A stretch of DNA of 27,790 nucleotides from Zygnema cylindricum (Eukaryota > Streptophyta > Zygnematophyceae > Zygnematales > Zygnemataceae), in NCBI GenBank assembly GCA_037447655.1, contig JBBHKE010001282.1:1-27790 (forward strand), written 5' to 3'. Of the stretch, positions 1-9,529 are shown one piece after another. How positions within the stretch are numbered: position 1 is the stretch's first letter; each line of letters starts with the position of its first letter. A program made the position numbers and the translations under genes. The notes under the pieces were generated by a model. It was not told the DNA's origin. It searched no databases and worked only from the letters and a program-made list of their open reading frames with translations.

Positions 1-840
1 AATTTACATTTTTTGTTGAAAAAAGTCAATTACTTCTCAAAACATAACAGAAAAGCGGAAAATAATCAATCGGAATGGATGACTTTGAATCCTTAATCTT
101 AAGAATGAAAAATACTATACTTTTGAATTCTTTTACATTTTCCTTCTAAATTCATGAAGTGAACCTGCTCCCTCTTTACTTCCTCTATGGAGTGATATTC
201 CATCTTTTTTTTTTTTTCTTATCCTATGGACCAAATCTATAAAACCTTATATGGAACAATTTCCTAAATCAAAATGTAACTTTCACATGAAATACACCAA
301 AGAAAAGTCGAAAACATCTTCACCGTATTTCCTACTTTTTTTTTATTCTAATTTTTTAAACAAATACAAAACAATTAAAACAATCGAGAAAGCTATGTGT
401 GGTTAATCCGTTCTATACATGTATTATACTCGAAAAAACAGTACAAAAAGTACAAGGAAACCACAAAACTTATTTAAGGAAATAAGTACAAGGAACCAAA
501 TTACTTAAGAAAGCATTTGCAATAGTTTTCGCAAATTTAAAGTGTGCTTTTTGGGATCCAAAATTTTCCGAGTACAAAAACCAATTCAAAGTAAATCAAA
601 TTTTTACCTTCACATGCAGCAAACTAAGGAAAAAAGAAAACCAAGGAAAATTGATATCTTTTTCACGGATCCCAAACACCTTTGGAGTACAACTAATACA
701 AAGAAAAGTCATAATCTTGGAATCACAGTCAAAAAATTAAATCACAAAAAAAAAGGTTATTGGGCACTCCAAAAAAACCAAATAAACAAGAGTGTAAAGT
801 TTGAAAATACGAACAAATTCAAGCCAAAACCCTGACCCCA
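1..840. other. AT-rich stretch, no recognisable gene
   Basis: The stretch is AT-rich with A and T homopolymers. The one open frame on the plus strand (542-835) is Lys/Asn/Phe-rich and composed mostly of homopolymer-derived codons, with no family resemblance, so I do not call it. If the minus-strand gene whose exon lies at 1095-1723 continues, its later exons would lie here or beyond the left edge. I could not identify one. Confidence 0.5.
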
Positions 841-1096
841 ATCCTCCAAAAAAAAAGAAAAAAAAAACCACCGACTAGATCTCACTCTCGCCTTTAAAAC
901 CCTCTCCTCCACTATTTCCCACCCCCAATTCCTCCTCCCTCTCCTGCACCGCTCTCCTCCCTCTTCCCTTCCCACCCACAATGACTGATCATACGCCCCT
1001 CGCAACCATGCTGCCCCTCCCCCCCTCTCTCCCTCTGCCTCTCTCACCCTCCTCCCCTTTCTCCCTCCCCTCTCTCTCCCCCCCTTCCCTTCCCAC
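840..1096. repeat. Pyrimidine-rich (plus strand) low-complexity tract
   Basis: On the plus strand this is almost entirely C and T in short imperfect CCCT/CTCC units. It lies just downstream of the candidate minus-strand exon. One interruption at about 980-1010 (aatgactgatcatacgcccc) is an imperfect second copy of the exon's 3' end at about 1100-1120 (catcggctgatacgaagccc), each flanked by a cttcccttcccac-like run. This suggests a local tandem duplication that included the exon end. Confidence 0.6.
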
Positions 1097-1723
1097 TTAC
1101 ATCGGCTGATACGAAGCCCCAGGCGTCCATCTCTCTCCGCCCCCCATGGCAAACCTCTGGGGCTGGGGAGGGAAGGAGAAGGGAGGAGGGAACCCCCCCC
1201 CGTGGCTTTGGAGAGCTCGCACGTGCGAACCCTCCAAATTTCGCACGTGTGAACCTTGCTGACTCAGCATGGCAGCCACCATGTCGGCCTGAGTGGGACC
1301 CTCGGGGGGGAGGGAGAGGAGGCCAAGTGGGGGAGCGAGAGGAGGGATGGATGGAGGGTGGGAGGGAGGGAGAGAGGAAGAGTGTCTCTCACTTTCTCTC
1401 TCTGGGAGAGAGGAAGGGAGAGAGGAAGGGTGAGAGGAAGGATGGGAGGGAGGATGGGAGGGAGGATGGGAGGGAGAGAGAGGAGGGTGGGAGGAAGGGT
1501 GAGCAGGGTGGGAAGAGGGGTGAGAGGGCTGCAGAGAGGAGGGAAGAGAGGGAGGGTGAGTGGGGGGTTGCGAGGGAGGGAGAGAGGATGGGTGGGTGGG
1601 AGGATGAGACGTGGAAAGAGAGGGAGGGGTAGTGATGGCGGATGGAGCCAATCCCAAACTCATACTGAAGCTTGCCTGGATAAGCTCTTGGAGACGCCGG
1701 GGGTCCATTGCACGAGGATCCAT
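1095..1723 (-). CDS. Candidate first coding exon of a Pro/Ser/His-rich protein
   Basis: Reading the minus strand from an ATG at 1723, an open frame of about 208 codons ends at a good splice donor: the codons for Gln-Pro and two further bases are followed by GTAAGTG (exon end about 1095). The ends of the frame look like ordinary protein: residues 1-30 begin MDPRAMDPRRLQELIQ and continue through a Ser/Leu/Ala-rich segment, and the last 70 residues include QADMVAAMLSQQ, a doubled GSHVR motif and a Phe/Pro/Gly-rich tail. The middle is a low-complexity run of Ser, Pro, His and Leu, encoded by a GA-rich minisatellite on the opposite strand. An upstream in-frame ATG at 1798 would add 25 Arg/Glu residues encoded by a GA microsatellite, which I take as leader. 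I do not recognise the family. It may be the 5' exon of a gene leaving the window on the left, or a chance open frame in repeats. Confidence 0.45.
1296..1632. repeat. GA-rich minisatellite (GGGAGGATGGGAGG-like units)
   Basis: The plus strand is nearly pure purine with recurring gggagggagga, gatgggaggg and gagaggaagg units. The minus strand of the same segment encodes the Ser-His-Pro-Ser low-complexity middle of the candidate exon at 1095-1723. Its length is likely to vary between individuals because the units are short and similar. Confidence 0.8.
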
Positions 1724-2560
1724 ATCGTTCTCTCTTTCTCTCTCTCTCTCTCCCCCTCTCCCTGTGTGCCTCACTCTGTCTCTCTCTGTGTATCTCACTC
1801 TTTCTCTCTTGCTCCCTTTTTTTGTTTTTTCTTCAAGTCAGATCTTTGCTTTCTTCCTGTTTTCCTAACTTCTATTTCAGTTAAATTTCCATTGTTTCTG
1901 TTATAGTTTCTATTTTAATTTCTGTTTCCGTTATCGGTATCATTTTTTGTTCCTGATATCGTCCCTTTCCGCTTCCGCCTCCGTTTCCGTTTCCGTTTCC
2001 GTTTCTATATGTGTGCTCTCCACCCTTTCTTCCGTCTCTTTTTCTGTAATACGTTTCTTACCTTCCTTTCCTACTTTCTCTCTCTCCTTCCCTTGGAGTT
2101 CCTGTCCCTCTCGCTTTCTTATTTCCTCTCGTGCGTGCTTCTTTCATTTCTTCTTTGTCCAAATGTCACTTCCTCCCTCCTCCTTCTCACTCTACCTTCC
2201 TCTCCCTCTAGATGATTCTAAATGATTTTTGCCTATCCTTCCTTGTTTCCTTACTTTCAACCTAACCTTGTTTCTTCTTTCCTTACTTACCAATTTCCCC
2301 CAATTTCTTTCCCTGTTTGCTATTTCCTTTCCGTTTTTATCACGTTATTCTCTCTCATTCTTCCGTCCTCGGATGCGTTTGTCTGTTTCCTTTCGCTATC
2401 CAGTTTTGATGTCTTCTTTCATCCTTTGTAAGCTTCTTTCTTGTCTCATTCCTTACCTTTCCCTTACCTTCCCTTCCCAGCTATCTCCCCTTTCCGCATC
2501 TCAATCCTTCCCTCTCTCGCTCTCTCCTATCTCACCTAACTTCCTCTCATACAGCAATCA
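1724..2560. repeat. Long polypyrimidine tract with CT microsatellite and TTTCCG hexamers
   Basis: About 800 bases are dominated by C and T on the plus strand. It includes a (CT)n run near 1730-1755 and a (TTTCCG)n-like array at about 1975-2005. Seen from the minus strand it is a GA-rich leader or promoter region upstream of the ATG at 1723, as is common for plant 5' untranslated regions. The open frames across it on the plus strand are Ser/Phe/Leu-rich by-products of the composition and are not called. Confidence 0.65.
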
Positions 2561-2937
2561 ATCCTCAACTGTCCACAAAAAGACAAAAAATTGCATGTCT
2601 CCATCTACCGCTTTAAGCACCATATTCTTAATCGGCTTCATCGCACGAATTCGGCTGTCGTTACGTATTTCGTCGTTGAGCCCGGAAAACGGTCGAAAAT
2701 ACGGCTACAAGGTTCCAGCTGGAGCAGCCATAGCCGAATAGCCGAAAAGCTGTCTTTTTCCTTTTTCCTTCTTTTGAAAAAGTTTTGCGACTGAACTTTC
2801 ATCCTCCCGGAGAATCTCCGAAACGTGACAGATGTGACGGTAAACATGGGACGGCTTCCCCGCGACGTGACACACGTCACTCAAGCGGATTTTCTTTTCC
2901 TGTACTATTCAGTAGAGTTGTTTAACTCTCGTCTACA

Positions 2938-2951
2938 GTGACAGCTGTCAC
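2938..2951. repeat. Perfect 14-bp palindrome GTGACAGCTGTCAC
   Basis: The sequence equals its own reverse complement over 14 bases. Related gtgac/gtcac half sites occur just upstream (about 2825-2881). It could be a dimer protein-binding site or chance. Confidence 0.6.
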
Positions 2952-3148
2952 AATTTGATTGCTTCAGTGGACTGGCGTTTGGTACAATTGCCAAGAAAGG
3001 TTGTCAAGGCGACGTTTAGGCGCGTGATACGTCCGTACGGTCAGGTCGGGCAGTCAGATCGGGATTTTCTCATAGCGATATGTACGGATATTAGAGATTT
3101 CTGACGCGTCCATGCCCAAATCTAGCGCGCATTTTTTTAAACAGACAC

Positions 3149-3175
3149 AAAAAGTTCGCGACGCGCGAACTTTTT
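3149..3175. repeat. Perfect hairpin, 12-bp arms with 3-base loop
   Basis: The left arm AAAAAGTTCGCG and right arm CGCGAACTTTTT are exact reverse complements separated by ACG. With a GC core and an A/T edge it would form a stable stem. It has no adjacent gene to act on as a terminator, so its role is unknown. Confidence 0.75.
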
Positions 3176-4282
3176 CTTTCACTTTGCAGGACGAGATTTT
3201 CCCCGGTCAAGAACCGTACGGATCGATGCACAAAGGATTTGTACGGATGACCATTTAAAAATTCACACCCGCATCACGTGAGTGTGAGACATAAGAGGGT
3301 TACCAATCAGAACTGCCGCGTGGCAAAAAGCGTCAGGGACTGCCACGTCATAGTAGGCGTAATCCACAACCTCCAGGAATCGAGCTTACCTGAGATGGCC
3401 ACGCTACACAGTTCGAACAATTTCGAATCCTGGCCGTCGATTTCTATCTACAAGCGCGATTAGAGTACAGTACTGCATATGCGGGTTTCGGTCGGCAGCG
3501 GGGAAGTCCCAATCACCGGTAAAGGTTACAGGGACCGCCAGGATGGACGGTGGCGTGTTCACACTGTTGTCACATTCTAGTAACACGTGTGACTTAAAAT
3601 GCACACTGTTCTTGGATTGGCTTACGGAGAAGTACCTGTCGACCGCAGCCAACAATGACGCGAGTAATGAATCTCATTCCTTCCGTACAGCTACTTCGTC
3701 TCGCGGATGTCCAGCTGGATGACGTGTCGCCGGGAGGCGGGAAATGGCAGGAGTTAGCTAACCAATAGCGTATCTGTTTTTGCTGTGCCGGTCGTAGTGA
3801 TTGGCTGTTTTTTTTAGGGCAAGCTTTTCCGTGACGTAACGGATGAGCGCTCGAACCTATTTCCAAAGCCCGTACGAAATCGTAAGAATCCTATATTTCG
3901 GGCACCGACAACGAATGGGAGGAAAAGCTAATCCGTGAAGGCGTGAACCAATAAAAAGCGTGTCGCTGATAGAACCGCCCAAAAGTCCGTATCATGGTGG
4001 GACCCACTACCACATATGTGAGTCCCCGTTTTCGTGCGCAAACGGACAAATGTTCCCGCACAATCAGAATGCTCGATGAGAGATGTGCAACAAATTGACG
4101 AAAGCGTTGGCTCCAGGTGAGAAGTCAACATAAAACCTCTCGTTGGCGTTTTGATGGTATAACCGTTTTTTCCATGCCAGTTTGTTTAATCTACGATACA
4201 TTTGCCCTTTTCATATCGGTGGTTATTCGATAATCGGGTGAAAAAAACAAAAATGAACGAAGGAAAAAAAGCCCCCTAAAAG

Positions 4283-4300
4283 AAACCCTAAAAACCCTAA
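4283..4300 (+). repeat. Two telobox (AAACCCTAA) units
   Basis: Two AAACCCTA units sit in direct succession, with a further degenerate CCGTAAA after them. A similar cluster lies at about 5721-5739, and single units lie at about 6338, 9853 and 16250. In plants such motifs occur as short interstitial telomere-like repeats and as promoter elements. The array is far too short to be a telomere. Confidence 0.55.
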
Positions 4301-4399
4301 AAAACCGTAAAAAACCAGTCAAATAAATAATATGGACAGCCACGATTCGCGCTTGAAAGGTCATCATGTCACTTGTCACTTGTCAGAAAAGAAATCTAA

Positions 4400-4550
4400 A
4401 GTACATTACCGTACTGTACTGCAGCTTTGCGAATCCCGGTGTGAAACTGTTCCGTACTAATTTTCCATCGCTATATCGGTTTCCATACGAACTCGTAAGA
4501 AACCTAGTCTGTACTGTACAGTACTGTACTGTAAAGTACTGTAACCTACG
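4400..4550. repeat. Imperfect foldback with GTACTGTAC arms
   Basis: The left arm near 4401-4423 (ccgtactgtactgcag) and the right arm near 4509-4545 (ctgtactgtacagtactgtactg) pair imperfectly as inverted repeats and are internally palindromic. The same GTACTG words flank the small element at 5004-5142, so that element may have inserted into another copy of this repeat. Confidence 0.45.
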
Positions 4551-4878
4551 TGTGCGAACAACAGTAGCCGTGCGAACTAGCTGCACTTAACGCATCTCGC
4601 GCCGTTCATTTTCCTGTTTCAGCGGTAAAAAAAAGCGGTCAATCATTTTCCGCCCTGTTTGGCATCCGGCGCCTCCCAGCCAAACGAAACCCTAATGACG
4701 ATCGTGTCTTTGACTTGCGCTGTCGGTCCAACGGGAAGCGATAAAACTATTATATTATTTTTTTTCCAATAATTTTGGATCAAAAAGAGACTACAGTGGA
4801 GTGCAGGGTGTGCAGGGGTCCAAAATGTATTGTGACCTTCACACTTCGCAACATACCTCCCGGGTACATATTTATACT

Positions 4879-4911
4879 TGCGACGCGCCGCGCGGCGCGA
4901 GGCGTCGTAAA
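4879..4911. repeat. CpG-dense inverted repeat
   Basis: The run reads gcgacgcgccgcgcggcgcg followed by aggcgtcg. Its outer CGACGC/GCGTCG and inner GCCGCGCGGC segments pair. It is a local island of CpG in otherwise AT-leaning DNA. Confidence 0.5.
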
Positions 4912-5003
4912 GCGAAATTGGAGTGAAAGGAGTGAAAGGCGACGTGGACCCCTTCACACGCGACCTTCACTCCTAAAAATGTAAGATTCAGTACAGTTTA
5001 GTA

Positions 5004-5142
5004 CACCGCCAATCGCTATTAGTGAGACGTGGCAGATTATGGTCCACGTACTTAAATAGCGTTATTAATTGTATTTCAGGTTTTTTTTTTTGAAAAAAGG
5101 GCACCGAATTGGCGTTATATACTCTAATAGCGATTGGCGGTG
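5004..5142. mobile_element. TA-flanked MITE, copy 1 (Tc1/mariner or Stowaway-like)
   Basis: The 139-bp element has near-perfect terminal inverted repeats beginning CACCGCCAATCGCTATTAG, with the reverse complement at the right end. It is bounded on both sides by TA (5002-5003 and 5143-5144), the target duplication typical of the Tc1/mariner superfamily. The interior (gtggcagattatggtcca, aatagcgttattaatt) recurs in copies at about 19919 and 23783. It has no coding capacity, so it would depend on a transposase elsewhere. Family assignment rests on the TA duplication and the size, and I could not compare it with a repeat library. Confidence 0.8.
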
Positions 5143-5144
5143 TA

Positions 5145-6382
5145 CTGTACTGGACTGTACCTCCAGTACGGCACAATATAGACTTCGCGTCGCGCAAATG
5201 AAACTGTTTTCGATACGATATACGAAACAGATATATCGGTGGAAATCCGACAGAATATACAACACAACAATACCAGTTTATGAATCGAGCGCGACGGCTG
5301 CCGACGTGGCAGTGTCCTTTCGTAGCCGATAAATGTTTCCTGGACCGGTCTCCGGTCAGACGTAGAAAATGAAGGTGCTTTCAGGAACACGTACGCTGAT
5401 GTCCACGTGGCATGCAGAGTGGCCATTTTTACAGCACCAGTAGTAACAACCGACATTTTTGTCGGTTAATATCAACACGATTTCTGCATGGCCAATAATA
5501 TGCGGAATGTGGATGATCGTTCGGTCTTGTCAAAATCCATATCTGAAGTAGAGGTGATGAAATACTTTCGCTCTGTGTCGCCACGTGGCTGTATCTTCGT
5601 TACATGCGATTGGCTGGATAGCAAGTCTGCGGCATTTGTCCGGGCTTTGGAGGATCTGCCGATTCTTGCTCACGTGTCGGTCTATTTTGGCTGTAATTGA
5701 TCCTAGTAAAAAAAATTAAAAAACCTAAAAACCCTAAAGAACTTCCTAGGCTAAAATTCTCGCTTCTTGAGCAATCAGGTTTGAAACGTCGGCCGTAAAA
5801 ATTAGAATGAATACAATGCTTTCCACGCTAATGAAAGTGCTCGGTTACCGTACGCTTTTGTCGGAACTTGGGAATTGAACATAAATCAGATCACTGGAAG
5901 GTAGGGTACGGTCGTGCTGCATCTCAACCGTCCATGTTTTACACCACAAGGTAGTTCGTCAAATCTGCGCCACAAATTTCACATGTTCTCAGTTCGTTGA
6001 ATCACTAAAGGCACCGCGACGAAGCTGTCCTTTTCCTAAAAACAAAACAGCTGTATGTCAGGCTACGTACGGTCTGTACTAGTTCAAGATTTTCAATCAT
6101 TATGGACGGCGAAACGTCGGCGGCTGCGGCAGAATTTGTAGCCGTCGGATACTCGTATCTGTCCCAAACCCTCTAAATCTCCGGCTACAATGATCCGATC
6201 GTCCGCTTTTCGGTTCAGATGATGGTAGAATTTCAATATCCAGCCGTCCGCTATATATTCGGTGAACATCGTACGGCTTTCAAGTAGCGCTTCCATTACT
6301 GATGACCTAAAATCACCCTAACGCAGCCAAAACTCTAGGGTTTAGGCTTTTAGCTGTTGACAAAAGTAGCCGGACTCCTGAG
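5145..6382. other. Non-coding stretch, no recognisable gene
   Basis: Short open frames (for example 5488-5700 plus and 6093-6296 minus) have no family resemblance, no partner exons and no codon pattern that sets them apart. The stretch holds a telobox pair at about 5721-5739, many cgtacg words and a single ctagggtttagg at about 6336. I read it as intergenic DNA or decayed repeats. Confidence 0.4.
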
Positions 6383-6930
6383 CATAGTTCAAAAGTAGGT
6401 GAAAGTAGGCCCATACAATATGCCTATTGTACGCAAAACCTACAATATGGCCTTAAGACCCATATTGTATTGGTCGCAAAATATAAAATAATAGTAACAG
6501 GGTTGAGTTGCACATCGATCGATAGAGAATTAAACGTCATGTCTAAATTTTGAAAAACATTCGGACAAATTTGTATTTTTCCGTGAGTTTTGAGGTATTT
6601 TTTATTTAAACCGTCAGATTTGGACGATCGGACGGTCGCTGATCAAAGTAGCAATCTAAGAAGATCACATGAAAAGCCCATAACACAACTAACGATAGGA
6701 CTTACGTCTGCGTTTTTTTTTTCGGGGTTTTTTTTCCAGCGGAATGTCATCCTACGCCGTGTCAGTTCGCTAAAAAATTCCGTCCGGCGGCGTGCGCTGT
6801 ACTATGATGATACGTCAGATTCGTACGTTCGTACAGGGGTGTGCACAACGCAAACACATGCGCGAGTTTTGTGCCAAGATTTGTGCGCCTACCAAAGGCC
6901 TACCATAAAAACACCTATTTTTGAACTATG
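6383..6930. mobile_element. Foldback element family A, copy 1 (CATAGTTCAAAAGTAGG ends)
   Basis: The segment begins CATAGTTCAAAAGTAGGTG and ends with the near reverse complement CACCTATTTTTGAACTATG. It is homologous along its length, in opposite orientation, to 12177-13135. Shared blocks include the 3-part start, the acagggttgag...atcgatcgatagagaatt block at about 6498-6530 and the acatgaaaagcccataacac block at about 6667-6686. Flanking octamers (CTCCTGAG and TTTTACAT) do not match, so no target duplication survives. It lacks the nested element present in the other copy. No transposase is encoded. Confidence 0.72.
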
Positions 6931-7227
6931 TTTTACATTCATCGACGTGAAAGGATCTAAGCTTTTGTCGCACGGTATCTCACGAAATAAAAAAATAAAG
7001 AACAGATCGAGGAAAATAATGAAACCATTTTGAACCAGCCGGAGTGTTCTTTCGTAATATACCTTTATTCTTTCGAATTCTTTGGCGCTTATAAATCTAT
7101 GGCTTCTCCTTGTCGTCTAGTTAAAACATTTCATGGAGACGTGTTAAATCTGAGAGTTTGTGAAGATTCTAGGTGAGATTCTATAGATTTTCCAAAAGAA
7201 AAACAACACGTGGAAGTTTTCGTATGA
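6931..7227. other. AT-rich non-coding gap between repeats
   Basis: I see no gene and no clear repeat boundary here. It holds an A-rich run near 6985-7020. Confidence 0.4.
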
Positions 7228-8166
7228 GGGCGTGTCCCCATGTAACCGAAACTTTGAAACGTTACTTTGGACTTTAGCGCAGATTTTACGGTGTACTTTT
7301 CAAAGTGTGCCCATGTCAATCGTTACTTGCACGTTCATTACTTCGAATATGTGATAGTTGTAGACGTCTACAAAATGTGCGACAGTCTACGAAACGAAAT
7401 GTAGACGACTACGAAACAACGAAACTTCCTAAAAACGGCGACGTTTGTAGACGTCGAGCTTTTTGTGACATTGTAGATGTTTAGGGTATTGTGACATAGC
7501 TAAGTCATGCTACCATGTGACTTCATCATTACGTACATTTTTCGCCATGGCTTCCCTATTTCGTTTTCTTATCCTTTATCATTTGATATGCCATCAAACT
7601 TAGACCAAAAATATTAAAAAAAAGAAAAAATATTAATCTTTCATTCGATAATATTATTGCTGCATCTCGTGTAAATAAGAGAGAAAGAGGAGTGGTCGAG
7701 TGAGAAAGAAGGGGAGAGACGAGGACAACGTAAAAGTTTGCAAAGGACCCATGAAAGAAAGTGGAGGTCCGAGACCCCTGCAAAATGTTTTCCGTACATG
7801 TTTGTCATTTTCTTATGTGCATGCGCGTGACGAGCATTGAAAAAAATAGCGTGTACTTTCCTTCGTGCATTTTTTTTTGAAAACGTTTGACGAGTGCAAT
7901 CCAAGTTTTCTATTCGTCAATAGGGTAGTATTTTGATTAAAATCAGGTCGTGATTTGATTTCATTGCAAGTGTGAAGATGAGCTGGAAGTGGGTCGCGAT
8001 GATAATAACGCCAAATTGTCGTACCTTCCAAGTACCAAAATGAAGCAAAATGTGCTTGTGTTTTTGCCCATTTTTTGTACGGCGTTATACTTTCTCGTCG
8101 CAAGTCCCATTTTCTGTGAAAACGACAGAAAAAAAACCCTTACTTGAACACATGGGGACACACCCT
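7228..8166. mobile_element. Possible DNA element with AGGGYGTGTCCCCATGT ends, unit 1
   Basis: The left end agggcgtgtccccatgta and the right end acatggggacacaccct (about 8150-8166) are inverted copies. Inside is a palindrome tgtagacgtctaca (7354-7367) with further gtagacgtc words. No matching target duplication is visible, so the boundaries are tentative. The open frames inside are short and unremarkable. Confidence 0.4.
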
Positions 8167-8214
8167 GATTTAGGGTGCGTCTTTGTGTGCCAAAGTAAGG
8201 GCTTTTTTCTGTCA
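8123..8214. repeat. Long inverted repeat around the junction of two AGGGTG-ended repeats
   Basis: The left arm 8123-8166 (from cgacagaaaaaaaaccctta to gggacacaccct) and the right arm 8172-8214 (from agggtgcgtctttgtgtgcc to ggcttttttctgtca) are imperfect inverted copies of about 43 bases around a 5-base spacer, gattt. It can be read either as a hairpin element of its own or as the right end of one element abutting the left end of another. Confidence 0.6.
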
Positions 8215-8971
8215 TTATCGTGTAAAACTTAGAGTCGTAAAAGTAAGGGTTTTTTTCTGTCGTTTTCTTGTAAAACTTAGAGCAGTACCGCGTAAGTTTT
8301 AACCGTATAAAAAAATAGAAAAAAAGAGAAGTACATTTGGCGTCATCATCGAATTTAAGATATACTGCATGTTGTCGTCTAGTTTTCTTCGGCCCACGGC
8401 CACGCCAAAAAATGTCATCTTCAAACTTTTCTTTAAAATACAGGGTTGATGTGTTTTAAAACAAAGCATTTTCCAAAAAAAAATAAGAACACGTATTCGC
8501 ACGTCTAAAATTTTTTACAAAAATTTCAAACGAATTTAAGCAACGGTGAAAAGTACACTAATCGTTGTGTTTTGTCCGTTTGCGTCCATCAAAGTACACA
8601 ATTTTTTTTGTTTTGTCGCGTTTCGTTCAGTACGGACTTTTCTATTCCAGGGGTCTGGAATCTCCGATGCCATTTGACGAAATCGTGAGAAATTTGTGAG
8701 GGCGCCCCAGCAAGTCGCACACACCGCCCCTCTCACGCAGCCTTGCATTCTTGTGACGTTCTAAGGGCATTTTTTTACAATTTGGTGCATCATCACAGAT
8801 TGAACACTGTCGACAGCCGTCACGGGCAGTGTCGATGTATACAATCGTCACCCCTTTAAGTGGCAACTTCGTTCGGTACACATAGGGACACCCGAAATCC
8901 GGGTCCGCCGGATCTGCGCTAAAAAACAAAGTAAATTCTCTAAGTTTGAAGTACATAGGGACGCACCCTTA
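8172..8971. mobile_element. Possible DNA element with AGGGTGCGTC ends, unit 2
   Basis: The left end agggtgcgtctttgtgtg and the right end, which read on the minus strand starts agggtgcgtccctatgta (ending about 8970), form a short terminal inverted repeat. An internal relative of the end, acacatagggacaccc, lies at about 8878. No target duplication was found. The minus-strand open frames inside have no recognised similarity. Confidence 0.35.
8193..8287. repeat. 48-bp tandem duplication
   Basis: The unit aagtaagggctttttt...gtaaaacttagag at 8193-8240 is repeated at 8241-8287 with few changes. It overlaps the right arm of the inverted repeat at 8172-8214. Confidence 0.7.
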
Positions 8972-9099
8972 GGAAAGATACGAGCATAGAAGCTAATTTC
9001 GCCATAGTATTTTATTTTTAACCAGCATGGAACACAACCCTAATAACGATGAAACTTACATTTCGATTTGTTTTTGTTAAAATTTATGTATTTTCTAGG

Positions 9100-9520
9100 T
9101 CTGTATTGAAAAAATAAATAGAGTAAGTCAGCAAAGGCAGCCTGCTTCTCGCTCAAATCTCTCCGGTCCCCATACTTGTTGCAGTCAGTGAAAACCAGAG
9201 AGAGAGCTAGAGCCATGGCTGTCTAAAGAGGATAGGCTAATCGCAGTTTGTACCAAAATGGATATGTCGGAATCAGGATTTGATCCTGGTACCTACCATC
9301 CTATAATAGCCATTAGTTTAAGCCTATATCTTAGAGTCAACGATGGCATATGTGGGGTACAATAGGTATTTATAAGTGTAGAAGTAGAGAGTTCTAACAA
9401 ACTAACAAATAACCAAAAACTGCTACAGACCACATTTGAACCATGGTCCGTGGTTATACTTGTAGAGGTAAGCCTTAACCAATAAGGCGTTAACGAAATG
9501 ATAGACATAACGGGTTTCAA
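9100..9520 (-). mobile_element. tRNA-derived SINE-like segment
   Basis: Read on the minus strand, the segment at about 9510-9430 resembles a tRNA: a D-arm-like ccttattggttaaggc (9472-9487) is followed 29 bases later by a T-loop-like ggttcaaat (9434-9442), close to tRNA spacing. A second polymerase III B-box-like word, ggatcaaatcc, lies at 9276-9286 and is preceded by a weaker A-box-like run, so the head may be dimeric. The 3' side reaches an AT-rich end near 9105-9120. Intact tRNA stems are not present, so it is not a functional tRNA gene. Ends and target duplications could not be fixed. Confidence 0.42.
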
Positions 9521-9529
9521 AGGTATCTA

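Larger units (their letters stand above)
2560..4360. other. Non-coding stretch rich in TGACGT/CACGTG motifs and small palindromes
   Basis: No open frame here resembles a known family. The segment is CpG-rich compared with the window's left and right ends. It contains many ACGT-core motifs (for example gacgtgacacacgtcac at about 2865-2881, cgtgacgtaac at about 3830) of the type bound by plant bZIP factors. It also has two perfect palindromes and several CCAAT/ATTGG motifs. It could be regulatory DNA or the decayed interior of transposons. Confidence 0.4.

Noticed and set aside
757-1152. A 131-codon minus-strand open frame
   Set aside because: It is Arg/Gly/Glu-rich followed by Phe-rich, as expected from purine-rich and then A-rich sequence, and it overlaps the better candidate exon in another frame.
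1249-1906. Long plus-strand open frames rich in Arg, Gly and Glu
   Set aside because: They are the complement of the GA minisatellite and show no protein-like ends, unlike the minus-strand frame.
1947-2741. Plus-strand open frames rich in Ser, Phe and Leu
   Set aside because: They arise from the polypyrimidine tract, overlap each other in several frames and show no family features.
4283-4316. Telomere or telomere-derived array
   Set aside because: There are only two clear CCCTAAA units, with single units scattered elsewhere. This is telobox scale, not an array.
9430-9510. A functional tRNA gene
   Set aside because: The D-arm and T-loop words are present, but acceptor and anticodon stems do not pair. 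It is read as tRNA-derived.
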